Source: Bacillota bacterium
Lineage (GTDB): Bacteria > Bacillota > Clostridia > Oscillospirales > Oscillospiraceae
DNA length: 64,000 nucleotides
NCBI GenBank assembly: GCA_021770445.1
Contig: JAETQY010000010.1
Location: 1 to 64,000 of the forward strand
Direction: 5' to 3'
The position numbers were made by a program, and so were the translations under genes. Shown here piece by piece: positions 21,897 to 30,513 of this stretch. Numbering within the stretch: the first letter of the stretch is position 1; every line of letters starts with the position of its first letter. The notes beneath the pieces are model-generated. The model was not told the origin of the DNA. It made no database searches and saw only the letters and a list, made by a program, of their open reading frames with translations.

Positions 21897-22577
21897 ATGA
21901 GTGAAAATAAGAGCAAAATAAGCATCCTTACCAACGGTATTTTGAATGAAAACCCGGTTCTGCGGCTTGTCCTGGGCACCTGTCCCACCCTGGCCGTCAC
22001 CACCATGGCCTCCAACGGCATCGGCATGGGGCTGGCCGCCACCTTCGTGCTGCTGTGCTCCAACATCGTCATTTCCGCCCTGCGGAAGATCATCCCCGAC
22101 CAGGTCCGCATCCCCTGCTACATCACCGTCATCGCCGGCTTCGTGTCCATCGTGCAGATGGTGGTCAAGGCCTATGTGCCCGACCTGGATAAGGCCCTGG
22201 GCGTGTACCTGCCCCTGATCGTGGTCAACTGCATCATCCTGGGCCGGGCCGAGATGTTCGCGTCCAAGAACAGCGTGGTCGATTCCGCCCTGGACGGCAT
22301 CGGCATGGGCATCGGCTTTACCATCACCCTGACCATTATGGGCTCCATCCGTGAGATCCTGGGCTCCGGCACCTGGATGGCCGGCCTGGGCAAGCTGATC
22401 CCCGCCCTGGGGACCGACTTCGCCATCCGGGTTATCCCCGAGAGCATCGACACCTTCTCCCTGATGACCAGCGCCCCCGGCGGCTTCTTCGTGTTCGGCA
22501 TCTTGATGGCCGGGGCCACCTGGCTGACCACCCGTCCCAAGAAGGAAGCTCCCGCTGTGGAAGGAGGTAATGCGTAA
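21897..22577 (+). CDS. rnfE: Rnf complex subunit E
   Basis: This 226-residue membrane protein of the NqrD/RnfE family has about six helices and the conserved NPVLRLVLGTCPTLAVTT and VNCIILGRAE segments, the latter including a Cys proposed to hold an intramembrane Fe-S centre together with RnfA. Its stop overlaps the rnfA ATG. Confidence 0.95.
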   Translation: MSENKSKISILTNGILNENPVLRLVLGTCPTLAVTTMASNGIGMGLAATFVLLCSNIVISALRKIIPDQVRIPCYITVIAGFVSIVQMVVKAYVPDLDKALGVYLPLIVVNCIILGRAEMFASKNSVVDSALDGIGMGIGFTITLTIMGSIREILGSGTWMAGLGKLIPALGTDFAIRVIPESIDTFSLMTSAPGGFFVFGILMAGATWLTTRPKKEAPAVEGGNA

Positions 22578-23197
22578 TGGTGAAGCTTGCTGTTATCTTC
22601 TTTACCATGATCCTGGTGGACAACTACGTCCTCGCCAAGTTCCTAGGTATCTGCCCCTTCCTGGGCGTGTCCAAAAAGCTGGACAGCGCCGTGGGCATGT
22701 CTCTGGCCGTCACCTTCGTCATGGTCATGGCCACCGCCGCCACCTGGCCCATCTACAAGCTGATTCTGTGCCCGGAGGGTATGGAGAACACCAGCCGTGA
22801 TATGAGCTACCTCCAGACCATCGTGTTCATCCTGATCATCGCCATCCTGGTTCAGCTGCTGGAGAACTTTTTGAAGAAGTTCGTCCCCGCCCTGTACAAG
22901 GCCCTGGGCGTGTACCTGCCCCTGATCACCACCAACTGCACCATCCTGGGCGTGACCATCCTGAACCTGGACAACGGCTATAACTTCATCGAGTCCATCG
23001 TCTGCGCCGCCGGCGCCGGCATCGGCTTCCTGGTGGCCATGGTGCTCTTCTCCGGCGTGCGCCGCCGGGTGGAGCAGGCCGTCACCCCCAAGTGCTTCGA
23101 GGGCCTGCCCATCACCCTGGTGGCCGCCGCGGTGACCTCCCTGTCCTTCATGGGCTTCGGCGGTATCGTAGATGCCATCTTCGGCGTTGTGTCCTGA
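22577..23197 (+). CDS. rnfA: Rnf complex subunit A
   Basis: This 206-residue membrane protein of the NqrE/RnfA family has about six helices with VDNYVLAKFLGICPFLG and ITTNCTILG, each contributing a conserved Cys. GGAGGTAATGCGTA precedes the ATG. It is coupled to rnfE by overlap and lies 18 bp before rnfB. Confidence 0.95.
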   Translation: MVKLAVIFFTMILVDNYVLAKFLGICPFLGVSKKLDSAVGMSLAVTFVMVMATAATWPIYKLILCPEGMENTSRDMSYLQTIVFILIIAILVQLLENFLKKFVPALYKALGVYLPLITTNCTILGVTILNLDNGYNFIESIVCAAGAGIGFLVAMVLFSGVRRRVEQAVTPKCFEGLPITLVAAAVTSLSFMGFGGIVDAIFGVVS

Positions 23198-23215
23198 TAG
23201 GAGGGGAAGTGTAGT

Positions 23216-24016
23216 ATGAATCCGATTTTATTCGCAATCATTCTGGTCACGGTCATCGGCCTGATTGGCGCGGTGATCCTGGTGGCCGCCTCCATCTTCA
23301 TGTATGTCCCCGTGGATGAGCGGGTGGAGAAGATCACCGCCGTCCTGGCCGGCGCCAACTGCGGCGCCTGCGGCTGCGCTGGCTGCGCCGACTACGCCAA
23401 GAGCGTGGTGGAGGACGGCAACGACGTCAACAAGTGCATCCCCGGCGGCGCCGCCTGCGCCGCCAAGGTGGCCGAGATCATGGGCGTGTCCGCCGGCGCC
23501 TCCACCCCCATGAAGGCGGTTGTCGCCTGCTCCGGCACCTGTGACAAGACGGGCAAGAAGTACGAGTTCCAGGGCGTCCAGAGCTGCCAGGCCGTCAAGG
23601 GCCTCTACGGCGGCGACGGTATGTGCAAGTTCGGCTGCCTGGGCTACGGCGATTGCACCCGGGCCTGCGCCTTCGACGCCATCCACATCGTGGACGGCAT
23701 CGCCCATGTGGATCGGGCCAAGTGCACCGGCTGCGGCGCCTGCGCCGCCGCCTGCCCCAACGCCGTCATCTCCATCGTGCCCGAGCACAAGCGCAAGCCC
23801 GTGGTCCTGTGCCAGAACAAGGACAAGGGCGCCGACACCCGGAAGGCCTGCACCGCCGGCTGTATCGGCTGCATGAAGTGCGCCAAGGCCTGCCCCAAGG
23901 AGGCCATCACTGTGGAGAACAACCTGGCCAAAATCGACCAGGACAAGTGTGTGGGCTGCCAGATCTGCGTGAAGGAGTGCCCCATGGGGGTCATTCACGT
24001 GCCCGGTGCCGAGTAA
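23216..24016 (+). CDS. rnfB: Rnf complex subunit B (ferredoxin-entry subunit)
   Basis: This is a 266-residue protein. An N-terminal membrane helix (about 5-30) is followed by the four-Cys NCGACGCAGCADYA motif. There is then a ferredoxin-like tail with several [4Fe-4S] motifs, among them CTGCGACAAACPNAV, CIGCMKCAKACPKEA and CVGCQICVKECPMGV. It is thought to accept electrons from reduced ferredoxin. Of the whole six-gene unit it is the last gene, ended by the hairpin at 24034. Confidence 0.95.
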   Translation: MNPILFAIILVTVIGLIGAVILVAASIFMYVPVDERVEKITAVLAGANCGACGCAGCADYAKSVVEDGNDVNKCIPGGAACAAKVAEIMGVSAGASTPMKAVVACSGTCDKTGKKYEFQGVQSCQAVKGLYGGDGMCKFGCLGYGDCTRACAFDAIHIVDGIAHVDRAKCTGCGACAAACPNAVISIVPEHKRKPVVLCQNKDKGADTRKACTAGCIGCMKCAKACPKEAITVENNLAKIDQDKCVGCQICVKECPMGVIHVPGAE

Positions 24017-24033
24017 GCGAACGATCCGATTTT

Positions 24034-24066
24034 CAGGGAGCCGCTTTCAGAAGCGGCTCCCTGATT
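24034..24066 (+). terminator. Terminator of the rnf operon
   Basis: CAGGGAGCCGCTT (24034-24046) pairs perfectly with AAGCGGCTCCCTG (24051-24063), followed by ATTTTAT. Confidence 0.88.
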
Positions 24067-24075
24067 TTATGCCGG

Positions 24076-24113
24076 AAAAGGGCCGCCGTCCTGTCGGACA
24101 GCGGCCTTTCTGT
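24076..24113 (-). terminator. Original terminator of the hydrogenase gene
   Basis: On the minus strand AAAGGCCGC-TGTCC...GGA-CGGCGGCCC ends in TTTT. It directly follows the outer copy of the duplicated hydrogenase 3' end (24123-24141), suggesting that this was the gene's terminator before the insertion at 24142-24319. Confidence 0.7.
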
Positions 24114-24122
24114 ATTTCCTTA

Positions 24123-24338
24123 TTACGCCTTCTCGGCCTTGGGCTTTATAGGACCTATCATTAAGTCTCTCACTTTGGGAAGAGCCTTCAATAGCTAACT
24201 TTGCACTTGAATAACATTTTTATCGTGTCCAATAAATCCTTGACCATAAAGAACAAGGCAAACCTTTTGGTTTGCCTTGTTCTTTACTAATTTATTTAGT
24301 ATAAATTCTCACCGCACTGTTACGCCTTCTCGGCCTTG
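24123..24338. mobile_element. Small AT-rich insertion bounded by 19-bp direct repeats
   Basis: The sequence TTACGCCTTCTCGGCCTTG occurs at 24123-24141 and again at 24320-24338. The inner copy is the last codons (KAEKA-stop) of the hydrogenase gene. The outer copy also reads KPKAEKA-stop and is followed by a fitting terminator. Between them lie 178 bp of AT-rich DNA unlike its surroundings, with a perfect 17-bp hairpin (24248-24286). No open frame or transposase is present. It looks like a decayed integrant or a miniature element that recreated the gene end on entry. Confidence 0.55.
24248..24286. terminator. Bidirectional terminator inside the small insertion
   Basis: AAAGAACAAGGCAAACC and its exact reverse complement surround a TTTT loop, with A/T runs on both sides. 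It now serves as the terminator for the hydrogenase transcript. Confidence 0.8.
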
Positions 24339-25801
24339 CTCTCGGTTTTCGCTGCAGCCTTGGCAGGAGCCTCTGTAACTCCCTTGGCTGCGTTGACGGC
24401 CTGGACCACGCCGCGGCCCTGGTCGTTGGCCTCCTTGGCGTGCTTCTCCACATCCAGCTTGTTCTTGGGGCTGCGGACCAGGCAGCCGGCACCCTGGACG
24501 CAGCCACCCTCGCAGGCCATACCCTCGATGAAGTTGCCCTCCAGACGGCCCACTTTCAGCTTCATCAGGGCCACCTCACAGGCGGCAGTGCCGCTGCAAG
24601 GAATGGGCTTGAGGTCAAAGTCGATCTTCTTCTCCTTCAAGGTCTGGGCCACAGCCTCGGCCACACCGCCGCTGCGGGCAAAGTTCCGGCCATAGCCGCT
24701 GGCCTCGTCCAGCTCGGCCTCCTCCAGCTTCTCCAGGTCGATGTCCCGGGACTGGAACAGGGCGAACAGCTCCTCGTAGGTGAGCACGCAGTCAATGGCG
24801 TTCATGGTGCGGCCCAGCTGGAACTCCTTCTTCTTGGCCACGCAGGGGCCGATGAAGACCACCTTGGCGTCGGGCTCCTTCTCCTTGAGGTGCAGGCCGA
24901 TCATGACCATGGGGGACGGGGTGTGGGAGACGTACTTGTCCAGCTCGGGGTGCTTCTTCTTTACATAGCCCACAAAGCCCGGGCAGCAGGAGGAGGTGAG
25001 CACGCCCTTCTCCACCAGCTCCTCAGACTCCCGGTCGGCCACCATGTCGGCGCCCAGGGCCACCTCGGCCACACCGGAGAAGCCCAACTGCTTGATGCCG
25101 GCCACCACCTGACCATAGGTAGCGGGGGCGAACTGGCCAGCGATAGAGGGGGCGATCACCGCGTAGGTCTTGTAGCCCCAGTGGGCGCCGCCCTGGATCA
25201 TCTGGATGGCGTCTACGATCCAGGACTTGTCCTGAATGGCGCCGAAGGGGCACTGGTACACACAGTTGCCGCAGGAGATGCACTCGTTGATGTCGATGGA
25301 TGCCTTCTTATCCGGGCCCATGGAGATGGCCTTGGCGGGACAGCCCTTCTCGCAGGGGCGCTGGTTCTTCACGATGGCGCTGTACTGGCAGGCGCTGACG
25401 CACTTGCCGCAGGTGATGCACTTGGAGTGGTCGATGGTGGCCCGGTGGTTGACGATGGTGATGGCGTCCTTGGGGCAGGCGTGGACGCAGCGGGTAGCCA
25501 GACAGCCCCGGCAGGAATCGCCCACCGTCATCTCGGTGACAGGGCACTCGTCGCAGGCGATGGGCAGCACCTCCACCACGTTGGGGTTGGTCTTGTCGCC
25601 CCCCATGGCCATCTTCACCCGGCTGTTGATGATGGCCCGCTCCTTGTAGATGCAGCAGCGCAGACTGGCCTCGGGGCCGGGAATGATCTTTTCAGGGATA
25701 TCTAAGATGCCGGCCTGGAGCCGGTCCTCCCAGGTCAGGCGGGCCACCTCGGCCAAAACGGAGGTCTTCAGCTCCTGAATTTTTGTCTCAAACGTGTGCA
25801 T
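24320..25801 (-). CDS. [FeFe] hydrogenase, group-B-like, with ferredoxin domains
   Basis: This is a 493-residue iron-sulfur protein. Residues 83-190 hold several [4Fe-4S] motifs (CDECPVTE, CRGCLATRCVHACP, CITCGKCVSACQ, CISCGNCVYQCP). The H-cluster motifs follow: TSSCCPGF (269-276), IGPCVAKKKE and EGMACEGGC. The overall length and the L1 form differ from the classic TSCCPxW of group A, hence the group B assignment. It should oxidise or produce H2 with ferredoxin and could feed the convergent Rnf complex. The C-terminal 40 residues are Ala/Lys-rich and probably disordered. Its 3' end has been duplicated by a small insertion. The start at 25801 is preceded by GGAAGGAG. Confidence 0.88.
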   Translation of the reverse strand: MHTFETKIQELKTSVLAEVARLTWEDRLQAGILDIPEKIIPGPEASLRCCIYKERAIINSRVKMAMGGDKTNPNVVEVLPIACDECPVTEMTVGDSCRGCLATRCVHACPKDAITIVNHRATIDHSKCITCGKCVSACQYSAIVKNQRPCEKGCPAKAISMGPDKKASIDINECISCGNCVYQCPFGAIQDKSWIVDAIQMIQGGAHWGYKTYAVIAPSIAGQFAPATYGQVVAGIKQLGFSGVAEVALGADMVADRESEELVEKGVLTSSCCPGFVGYVKKKHPELDKYVSHTPSPMVMIGLHLKEKEPDAKVVFIGPCVAKKKEFQLGRTMNAIDCVLTYEELFALFQSRDIDLEKLEEAELDEASGYGRNFARSGGVAEAVAQTLKEKKIDFDLKPIPCSGTAACEVALMKLKVGRLEGNFIEGMACEGGCVQGAGCLVRSPKNKLDVEKHAKEANDQGRGVVQAVNAAKGVTEAPAKAAAKTESKAEKA

Positions 25802-25839
25802 AGGTACGCTCCTTCCTCAATCTCCACAATAAAATATTT

Positions 25840-25876
25840 CCTGCAATTTTAAAAAATTCCCCCTGCAAATTGCAGG
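25840..25876. promoter_or_regulatory. Inverted repeat upstream of the hydrogenase gene
   Basis: CCTGCAATTT (25840-25849) is repeated inverted as AAATTGCAGG (25867-25876), 40-75 bp upstream of the hydrogenase start. It may be an operator, but no regulator is identified and promoter boxes are unclear. The rest of the 190-bp gap (25802-25992) holds nothing else I can support. Confidence 0.4.
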
Positions 25877-25992
25877 ATTTCTTTCATTTCGCCACCCATT
25901 CTACTCGGACAGGCCCGGATTGTCAAGAGACATTTTACACCATTACAGGCCGCTTGACCAGCCCCTTTTCACATTTCTTACAGGAGGGCTGT

Positions 25993-26748
25993 TCACCGGT
26001 AAAAATACCGCCAGCCGTCTGGCATCTCCACCCGGCCCAGGGCAACTCCCATGACCTGGGCCAGGGCCTCTCCCCCATACAGCTCCTCCGGGGGCCCAAG
26101 CTGACGGACCCGCCCCTCACACAGCAGGGCCGCCCGGTGGGCAAAACGCAGGGCCAGGCACAGATCGTGGAGGACCATTACCACCGCTCTCCCCTCCTCC
26201 GCCAGGCGGCGGGCCAGGGCCATCACCTCCAGCTGACAGCCCACGTCCAGATAGGTGGTGGGCTCGTCCATGAGGATGGTCTCGGTGTCCTGAGCCAGGG
26301 CCATGGCCAGGTAGACCTTCTGCCGCTGGCCCCCGGACAGCTCAGGCAAGGGCCGGGAGGCCAGCTCCGACGCCCCCACCCACGCCAGGGCCTTGTGCAC
26401 CATCTCGCGGTCCTTTTGACTGTAGCGTCGGGGGTAGGACAGGTAGGGGAACCGGCCGTGGAGGACCATCCGCCCGGCGGTGATGTTGGGGACCGACCGG
26501 GACTGAGGCAGATAGGCGACTTTTTTTGCGATCTCTTTGGTGGACAGGCTCTCCAGAGGTGTGCCATCCACCAGCACCTCCCCTCCGGTCCGGGACAGCA
26601 GGCCGTTGGAGGTCCGCAGCAGGGTGCTCTTGCCGCAGCCGTTGGGGCCCAGGATGGCAAGGACCTCCCCGGGGCGGAAGTCCAGAGTGATGTCCTCCAG
26701 CACCGGGCGGCCGGGGTAGCCGGCGCGGAGATTTTTCAGCTCAATCAC
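25993..26748 (-). CDS. Iron-siderophore/cobalamin-type ABC transporter ATPase
   Basis: This 251-residue ATPase starts at GTG 26748, which overlaps the permease stop by four bases (GTGA). It has Walker A GPNGCGKST, Q-loop PQSRS, signature LSGGQRQK and Walker B ILMDEPTTYLD followed by the switch His in VLHDL, all typical of FhuC/FecE/BtuD. The much longer frame to 27054 overlaps the permease gene and is not used. It is the last gene of a minus-strand binding protein-permease-ATPase operon. Confidence 0.92.
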   Translation of the reverse strand: MIELKNLRAGYPGRPVLEDITLDFRPGEVLAILGPNGCGKSTLLRTSNGLLSRTGGEVLVDGTPLESLSTKEIAKKVAYLPQSRSVPNITAGRMVLHGRFPYLSYPRRYSQKDREMVHKALAWVGASELASRPLPELSGGQRQKVYLAMALAQDTETILMDEPTTYLDVGCQLEVMALARRLAEEGRAVVMVLHDLCLALRFAHRAALLCEGRVRQLGPPEELYGGEALAQVMGVALGRVEMPDGWRYFYR

Positions 26749-27764
26749 AGCCCGCCGCCCCCTCTCCGCTGTTTCAGCAGCAGCCAGATAAAGAAGGGTC
26801 CTCCCGCCAGAGACAGCACCACTCCCAGGGGCAGCTCGAAGGGGGCGAAAAGTAGACGGGAGGCCAGGTCGCAGGCGGTGAGCAGCAGCCCGCCCCCCAG
26901 GGCGGAGGATAAAAGCAGGGGGAAGCTGTCCTCTCCGATAAGCCGGCGCATAATATGGGGCACCAGCAGGCCCACAAAGCCCAGCAGGCCGGCAAAGCTC
27001 ACCGCCGCCCCCGCCAGGGCGGCCGCCAGCATAAGCAGGGCCAGCCGCAGCCACTTGGCGGGCAGACCCAGGCTCTGGGCGGTCTCCCGGCCCAGCAGGA
27101 GCAGATCCAGCTCATTGGACAGGCTCAAGGCAATAATCAGGGCGATGAGGATGACCCAGAAGGCGGGGGCCAGCCGGGCCATGGACAGGTTTTTCACCCC
27201 GCCCACCCGGAAGTCGGTGTAGCCGCTGAGGGCGTCGGGGACGAAGGTGACCACCGCGTCGATGCCGGCGCTGAAAATGCTGGACATGGCCACGCCCGCC
27301 AGCACCAGGGTGATTCGAGCGGCTCCCGCCCGCTCGGCGATGAGCAGCACCAGCAGCACCCCGGCCAGCGCCCCCAGAAAGGCGGCGATGGGGGTGAGCC
27401 GCACCGCCCCGGGGGCCAGGGCGCAGCACAGGGCGGTGGCCAGCCCCGCCCCGGAGTTGACCCCGATGATATTGGGGGCGGCCAGGGGGTTGTTCAGCAC
27501 CCCCTGAATAATCACGCCGGCGCAGGCCAGAGCCGCCCCCGCCAGCAGGCAGCCGCACAGCCGGGGCAGACGGGCGTAGAGGACGATGGACGCCCCAGTG
27601 CCCTCCCCCCGGCCCAGCAGGGCGGCCACCACCTCACCCGGGGGGATGGACACCGCCCCGAAGGCCAGATTGGCCACGCCGGACAGCAGCACCAGCCCCG
27701 CCAGCAGGGCGATCAGGCCGTACCGCCCCTTATTCCCCACAGAGGATATCCGCCAGCTGCTCAT
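26745..27764 (-). CDS. FecCD-family ABC transporter permease
   Basis: This 339-residue permease has about ten membrane helices and the conserved RLPRLCGCLLAGAALA, GVNSGAG and GFVGLLVPHIMRRL segments of the FecCD/BtuC family. The ATG at 27764 overlaps the binding-protein gene by 35 bp; a GTG at 27740 is an alternative start. The substrate is most likely a ferric siderophore, haem or corrinoid and cannot be chosen from sequence. Confidence 0.92.
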   Translation of the reverse strand: MSSWRISSVGNKGRYGLIALLAGLVLLSGVANLAFGAVSIPPGEVVAALLGRGEGTGASIVLYARLPRLCGCLLAGAALACAGVIIQGVLNNPLAAPNIIGVNSGAGLATALCCALAPGAVRLTPIAAFLGALAGVLLVLLIAERAGAARITLVLAGVAMSSIFSAGIDAVVTFVPDALSGYTDFRVGGVKNLSMARLAPAFWVILIALIIALSLSNELDLLLLGRETAQSLGLPAKWLRLALLMLAAALAGAAVSFAGLLGFVGLLVPHIMRRLIGEDSFPLLLSSALGGGLLLTACDLASRLLFAPFELPLGVVLSLAGGPFFIWLLLKQRRGGGGL

Positions 27765-28719
27765 AGGCGTCCCCCCACAGGGCGTTGGGCTTTAAGCTGT
27801 ACATCCGCCGCTCCAGGATGTGGAAATCGCCCCTCTGCACCGCGCTGAGGGAGGCCCAGGCCGGGTTGGACAGGAGGGTGGCCTCCAGATTTTCCTGGGC
27901 CGCCGCCTCGTCGGTGCCGTGGTAGACGGCGAAGATGTAGCCTGGGTCGGCCTGGAGAATGGCCTCCAGGCTCAGGTCCTCCAGGAGAGAATCATCCCCG
28001 TCGGCGATGTTGAGACAGCCCAAATCCTTCAGCATGGGGCCCAGCACGTTATCCTCGCTGTTCTTCACCTTCACACTGCTCCCCGACACCTGGATGGTGA
28101 GCACCGTGGGGATGTAGTCGTAGACGGCTCTGCGCTGCACAGCCCCGTCCACCTGGGCCTTGACGGCGGTACCGTAGGTCTCATAGTTTTCCGGATGGCC
28201 GGTAAGCTGGGTAAACAGGTCCAGCAGGTCCAGATAGTCCTGGAAAGAGGACACGTCGAAGTAGGCGGCGGGGATGCCCGCCCGTTCAAAGGTCTCTTTC
28301 AGCTCCAGGTTGGAGGGGGACAGACTGCTGGCGATCACCAAATCGGGCTCGGCCCCCAGCACCAGCTCCCCGTTGGGCTTCATGGGGGAGCCGATGTTGG
28401 TGGTAGCCTCCCCCAGCTCCAGGCCGTAGGACTCCCAGGCATCGTTGGCGGTGGCCACCATGGTGTCCTCTCCCCCGGCCAGCACCCACACGTCGGCAAA
28501 GCTGCCGATCATCACCGCCACCCGCTGAGGCGGGTCGATGGAAAACTCCTGGCCCAGGGCGTCAGTGAAGGTGATCTTTCCCTCCTCCGACGATGCGGCG
28601 GCGGGCTGGGACTGGTCTGCGGACTGGCTCCCGGACTGGGAGGAGGGCTCCACCGTCTGTCCACAGGCGGTCAGCAGGAGGGAAAGGAGCAGAATAGCAC
28701 TTAACATATATCGTTTCAT
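27730..28719 (-). CDS. ABC transporter substrate-binding lipoprotein (iron/cobalamin type)
   Basis: This is a 329-residue lipoprotein with lipobox LLLTAC (Cys19) and a Ser/Gln-rich linker (residues 20-48), followed by a class III binding-protein fold (DALGQEFSIDPPQRVAVM, then GSPMKPNGE and EPDLVIASS). The start at 28719 follows GGAGGATATACC; the longer frame to 28956 runs into the next gene's 3' region. It delivers substrate to the permease-ATPase pair that follows it in the operon. Confidence 0.92.
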   Translation of the reverse strand: MKRYMLSAILLLSLLLTACGQTVEPSSQSGSQSADQSQPAAASSEEGKITFTDALGQEFSIDPPQRVAVMIGSFADVWVLAGGEDTMVATANDAWESYGLELGEATTNIGSPMKPNGELVLGAEPDLVIASSLSPSNLELKETFERAGIPAAYFDVSSFQDYLDLLDLFTQLTGHPENYETYGTAVKAQVDGAVQRRAVYDYIPTVLTIQVSGSSVKVKNSEDNVLGPMLKDLGCLNIADGDDSLLEDLSLEAILQADPGYIFAVYHGTDEAAAQENLEATLLSNPAWASLSAVQRGDFHILERRMYSLKPNALWGDAYEQLADILCGE

Positions 28720-28742
28720 TGGTATATCCTCCGAGATTTCAA

Positions 28743-28769
28743 ATAACCACCGGCAAAGCCGGTGGTTAT
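28743..28769 (-). terminator. Terminator of the siroheme reductase gene
   Basis: ATAACCACCGGC and GCCGGTGGTTAT form a perfect 12-bp stem with an AAA loop just after the reductase stop. The following sequence (TTGAAAT) gives only a short T-run, so read-through into the ABC operon is possible. Confidence 0.7.
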
Positions 28770-28774
28770 GAGGC

Positions 28775-30319
28775 TTATGCGTACTTGGCAATGATGGCGT
28801 CCCGCTCCTGGGCGTGGCCGGCGGACCACTGGTCCCAGCTCTGACCGGCCGCAGCCGCCGCCTTGCCCAGCTCCACCAGCAGAGCGGGTAGATCGGACTC
28901 CAGGACGGTGCCCACCTCCTGACCGAAGGCGGCCTGGCCCAGCTGGTCGGTGCCATTCAGGAACATCTTAAAGGCGGGCTGGGGCTTCTTGTCCACCAGC
29001 TTGACCCCGCCCTGGAAGCCGATGGCCCCCGCCTGATGGGCGGAGCAGCTGGAGGGACAGCCGGAGATGCACACCTTGGGCAGGGCCCCGTCGGGGATGT
29101 TGGCCTCCCGGACGGCCTTCACCGCCGCCTGGAGAACGCCCTGGCTGTCCCGGACCCCCTGCTGGCAGGTGGCGGCTCCGATACAGGCCACGCTGCACTC
29201 AAACTCGGTGGCCGCGCTGTCGTCGGTGGCAGCAATCACCTTCTCCGCCTCAGCGGCGGTGAGGTTGATGAGATACAGCGTCTCGTTGGGGGCGATGCGG
29301 ATCTCGGCCCCGGGGACGTCTTTCAGCAGCTCATAGAGCTGGCGGGGCTTCTCCACAGGCAGCGCGCCGCCGATGGGGTGGTACTTCACCGCGTAGAGGC
29401 CGGGCTGCTTCTGGGGGATGGCCCGGGGGTGGTCCACCGCGCCGCTGTTGTCCCGGGCGATATTGGCGGGGGCCTCCAGGTCGGTGAGGTCCAGACCGCC
29501 CGACCCCTTCCGGGCGGACACGTTCTGGAGGAAGGCCTCCTTCAGGCCGTCGGGGCCCAGGGTGTCCTGCATATAGCGGGTGCGGGCTTTGGCCCGGTTC
29601 TCGTAGTTGCCGTGGGCGCAGAAGGTGTCCACCATGGCCCGGACGTAGTAGAGGACCTCCTTGGGGTTGACATGCTCCTCCACCAGCACCCCCATAGAGG
29701 GCCGGGCCGCCCCCAGGCCGCCGGCAATACGCAGGGCAAAGGTGCCGTCGGGCTGGGCCAGGAAGCCCATGTCCCGGAAGGCGCTGTGGACGCAGTCGTC
29801 CACCCCGTTGCAGAAGGCGATTTTCAGCTTGCGGGGCATCTTGATGTCCCGGCAGATGGACAGCAGGTATTTGGTGACCGCCTCAGCGTAGGGCATCACG
29901 TCGAAGGCCTCGCCGGGCTGGACGCCGGACAGGGGGCTGGCCATCACGTTCCGGGGGTTGTCGCCGCCGCCGCCCTTGGTGTAGATGTCAACCTCCACCG
30001 CCTCCTCCATGAGGGGGGGCACCTGGCCGGCGGCCAGGTCGTGGAGCTGGATGGTCTCGCAGGTGGTCAGCTTCATCCGGCCCACCTGCTCCCGCTCCAC
30101 CACCTCGGCCAGGAATTTCAGCCGGGGCATGGTCAGCCGTCCGCCGGGCATACGCAGGCGGAGCATGTGCTTAGAGGCGTCCCGCTGGGCGTAAGAGCCC
30201 AGGCCACCAGAGATACCCTTGTAGGCCTTCCGGTCGATCTCCCCCTTGTCAAAGGCGCCAATGGTCTCTTTGAAGCTCTCAATCTCTGTGCGGAAGGTAT
30301 CGGTCCACTGCTTGTTCAT
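28775..30319 (-). CDS. Nitrite/sulfite reductase-like siroheme protein
   Basis: The protein has 514 residues from the MNKQWTDTF start, which matches the usual beginning of relatives; an upstream ATG at 30355 would add 12 residues but has no ribosome site. Two ferredoxin-like half-domains precede the siroheme/[4Fe-4S] ligands, seen as ACIGAATCQQGV and ISGCPSSCSAHQ. It probably reduces sulfite or nitrite in assimilation. No dedicated electron-transfer partner gene lies beside it. The promoter at 30391-30419 is its own. Confidence 0.88.
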   Translation of the reverse strand: MNKQWTDTFRTEIESFKETIGAFDKGEIDRKAYKGISGGLGSYAQRDASKHMLRLRMPGGRLTMPRLKFLAEVVEREQVGRMKLTTCETIQLHDLAAGQVPPLMEEAVEVDIYTKGGGGDNPRNVMASPLSGVQPGEAFDVMPYAEAVTKYLLSICRDIKMPRKLKIAFCNGVDDCVHSAFRDMGFLAQPDGTFALRIAGGLGAARPSMGVLVEEHVNPKEVLYYVRAMVDTFCAHGNYENRAKARTRYMQDTLGPDGLKEAFLQNVSARKGSGGLDLTDLEAPANIARDNSGAVDHPRAIPQKQPGLYAVKYHPIGGALPVEKPRQLYELLKDVPGAEIRIAPNETLYLINLTAAEAEKVIAATDDSAATEFECSVACIGAATCQQGVRDSQGVLQAAVKAVREANIPDGALPKVCISGCPSSCSAHQAGAIGFQGGVKLVDKKPQPAFKMFLNGTDQLGQAAFGQEVGTVLESDLPALLVELGKAAAAAGQSWDQWSAGHAQERDAIIAKYA

Positions 30320-30390
30320 ATGGTTTTCCAGCCTTTCCCTGTTATAATCTAACATCCGCCGGAAAGCTCCAGACGGAATCTGTTTTCCTT

Positions 30391-30419
30391 ATTATAACAA
30401 AAATCAAGCTGGGATACAA
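30391..30419 (-). promoter_or_regulatory. Sigma-A promoter of the siroheme reductase gene
   Basis: The minus strand reads TTGTAT (30419-30414), 17 bases, TATAAT (30396-30391). Transcription should begin near 30384. Confidence 0.7.
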
Positions 30420-30513
30420 TCCCCGAGCCACATTTTTGGCGGCCGTTTTTCTCACAAAATCGCCTGTCCGAGCATAGGCTGAGGCGTAAAATCGTTAATA
30501 CGGAGGGTCGCTT

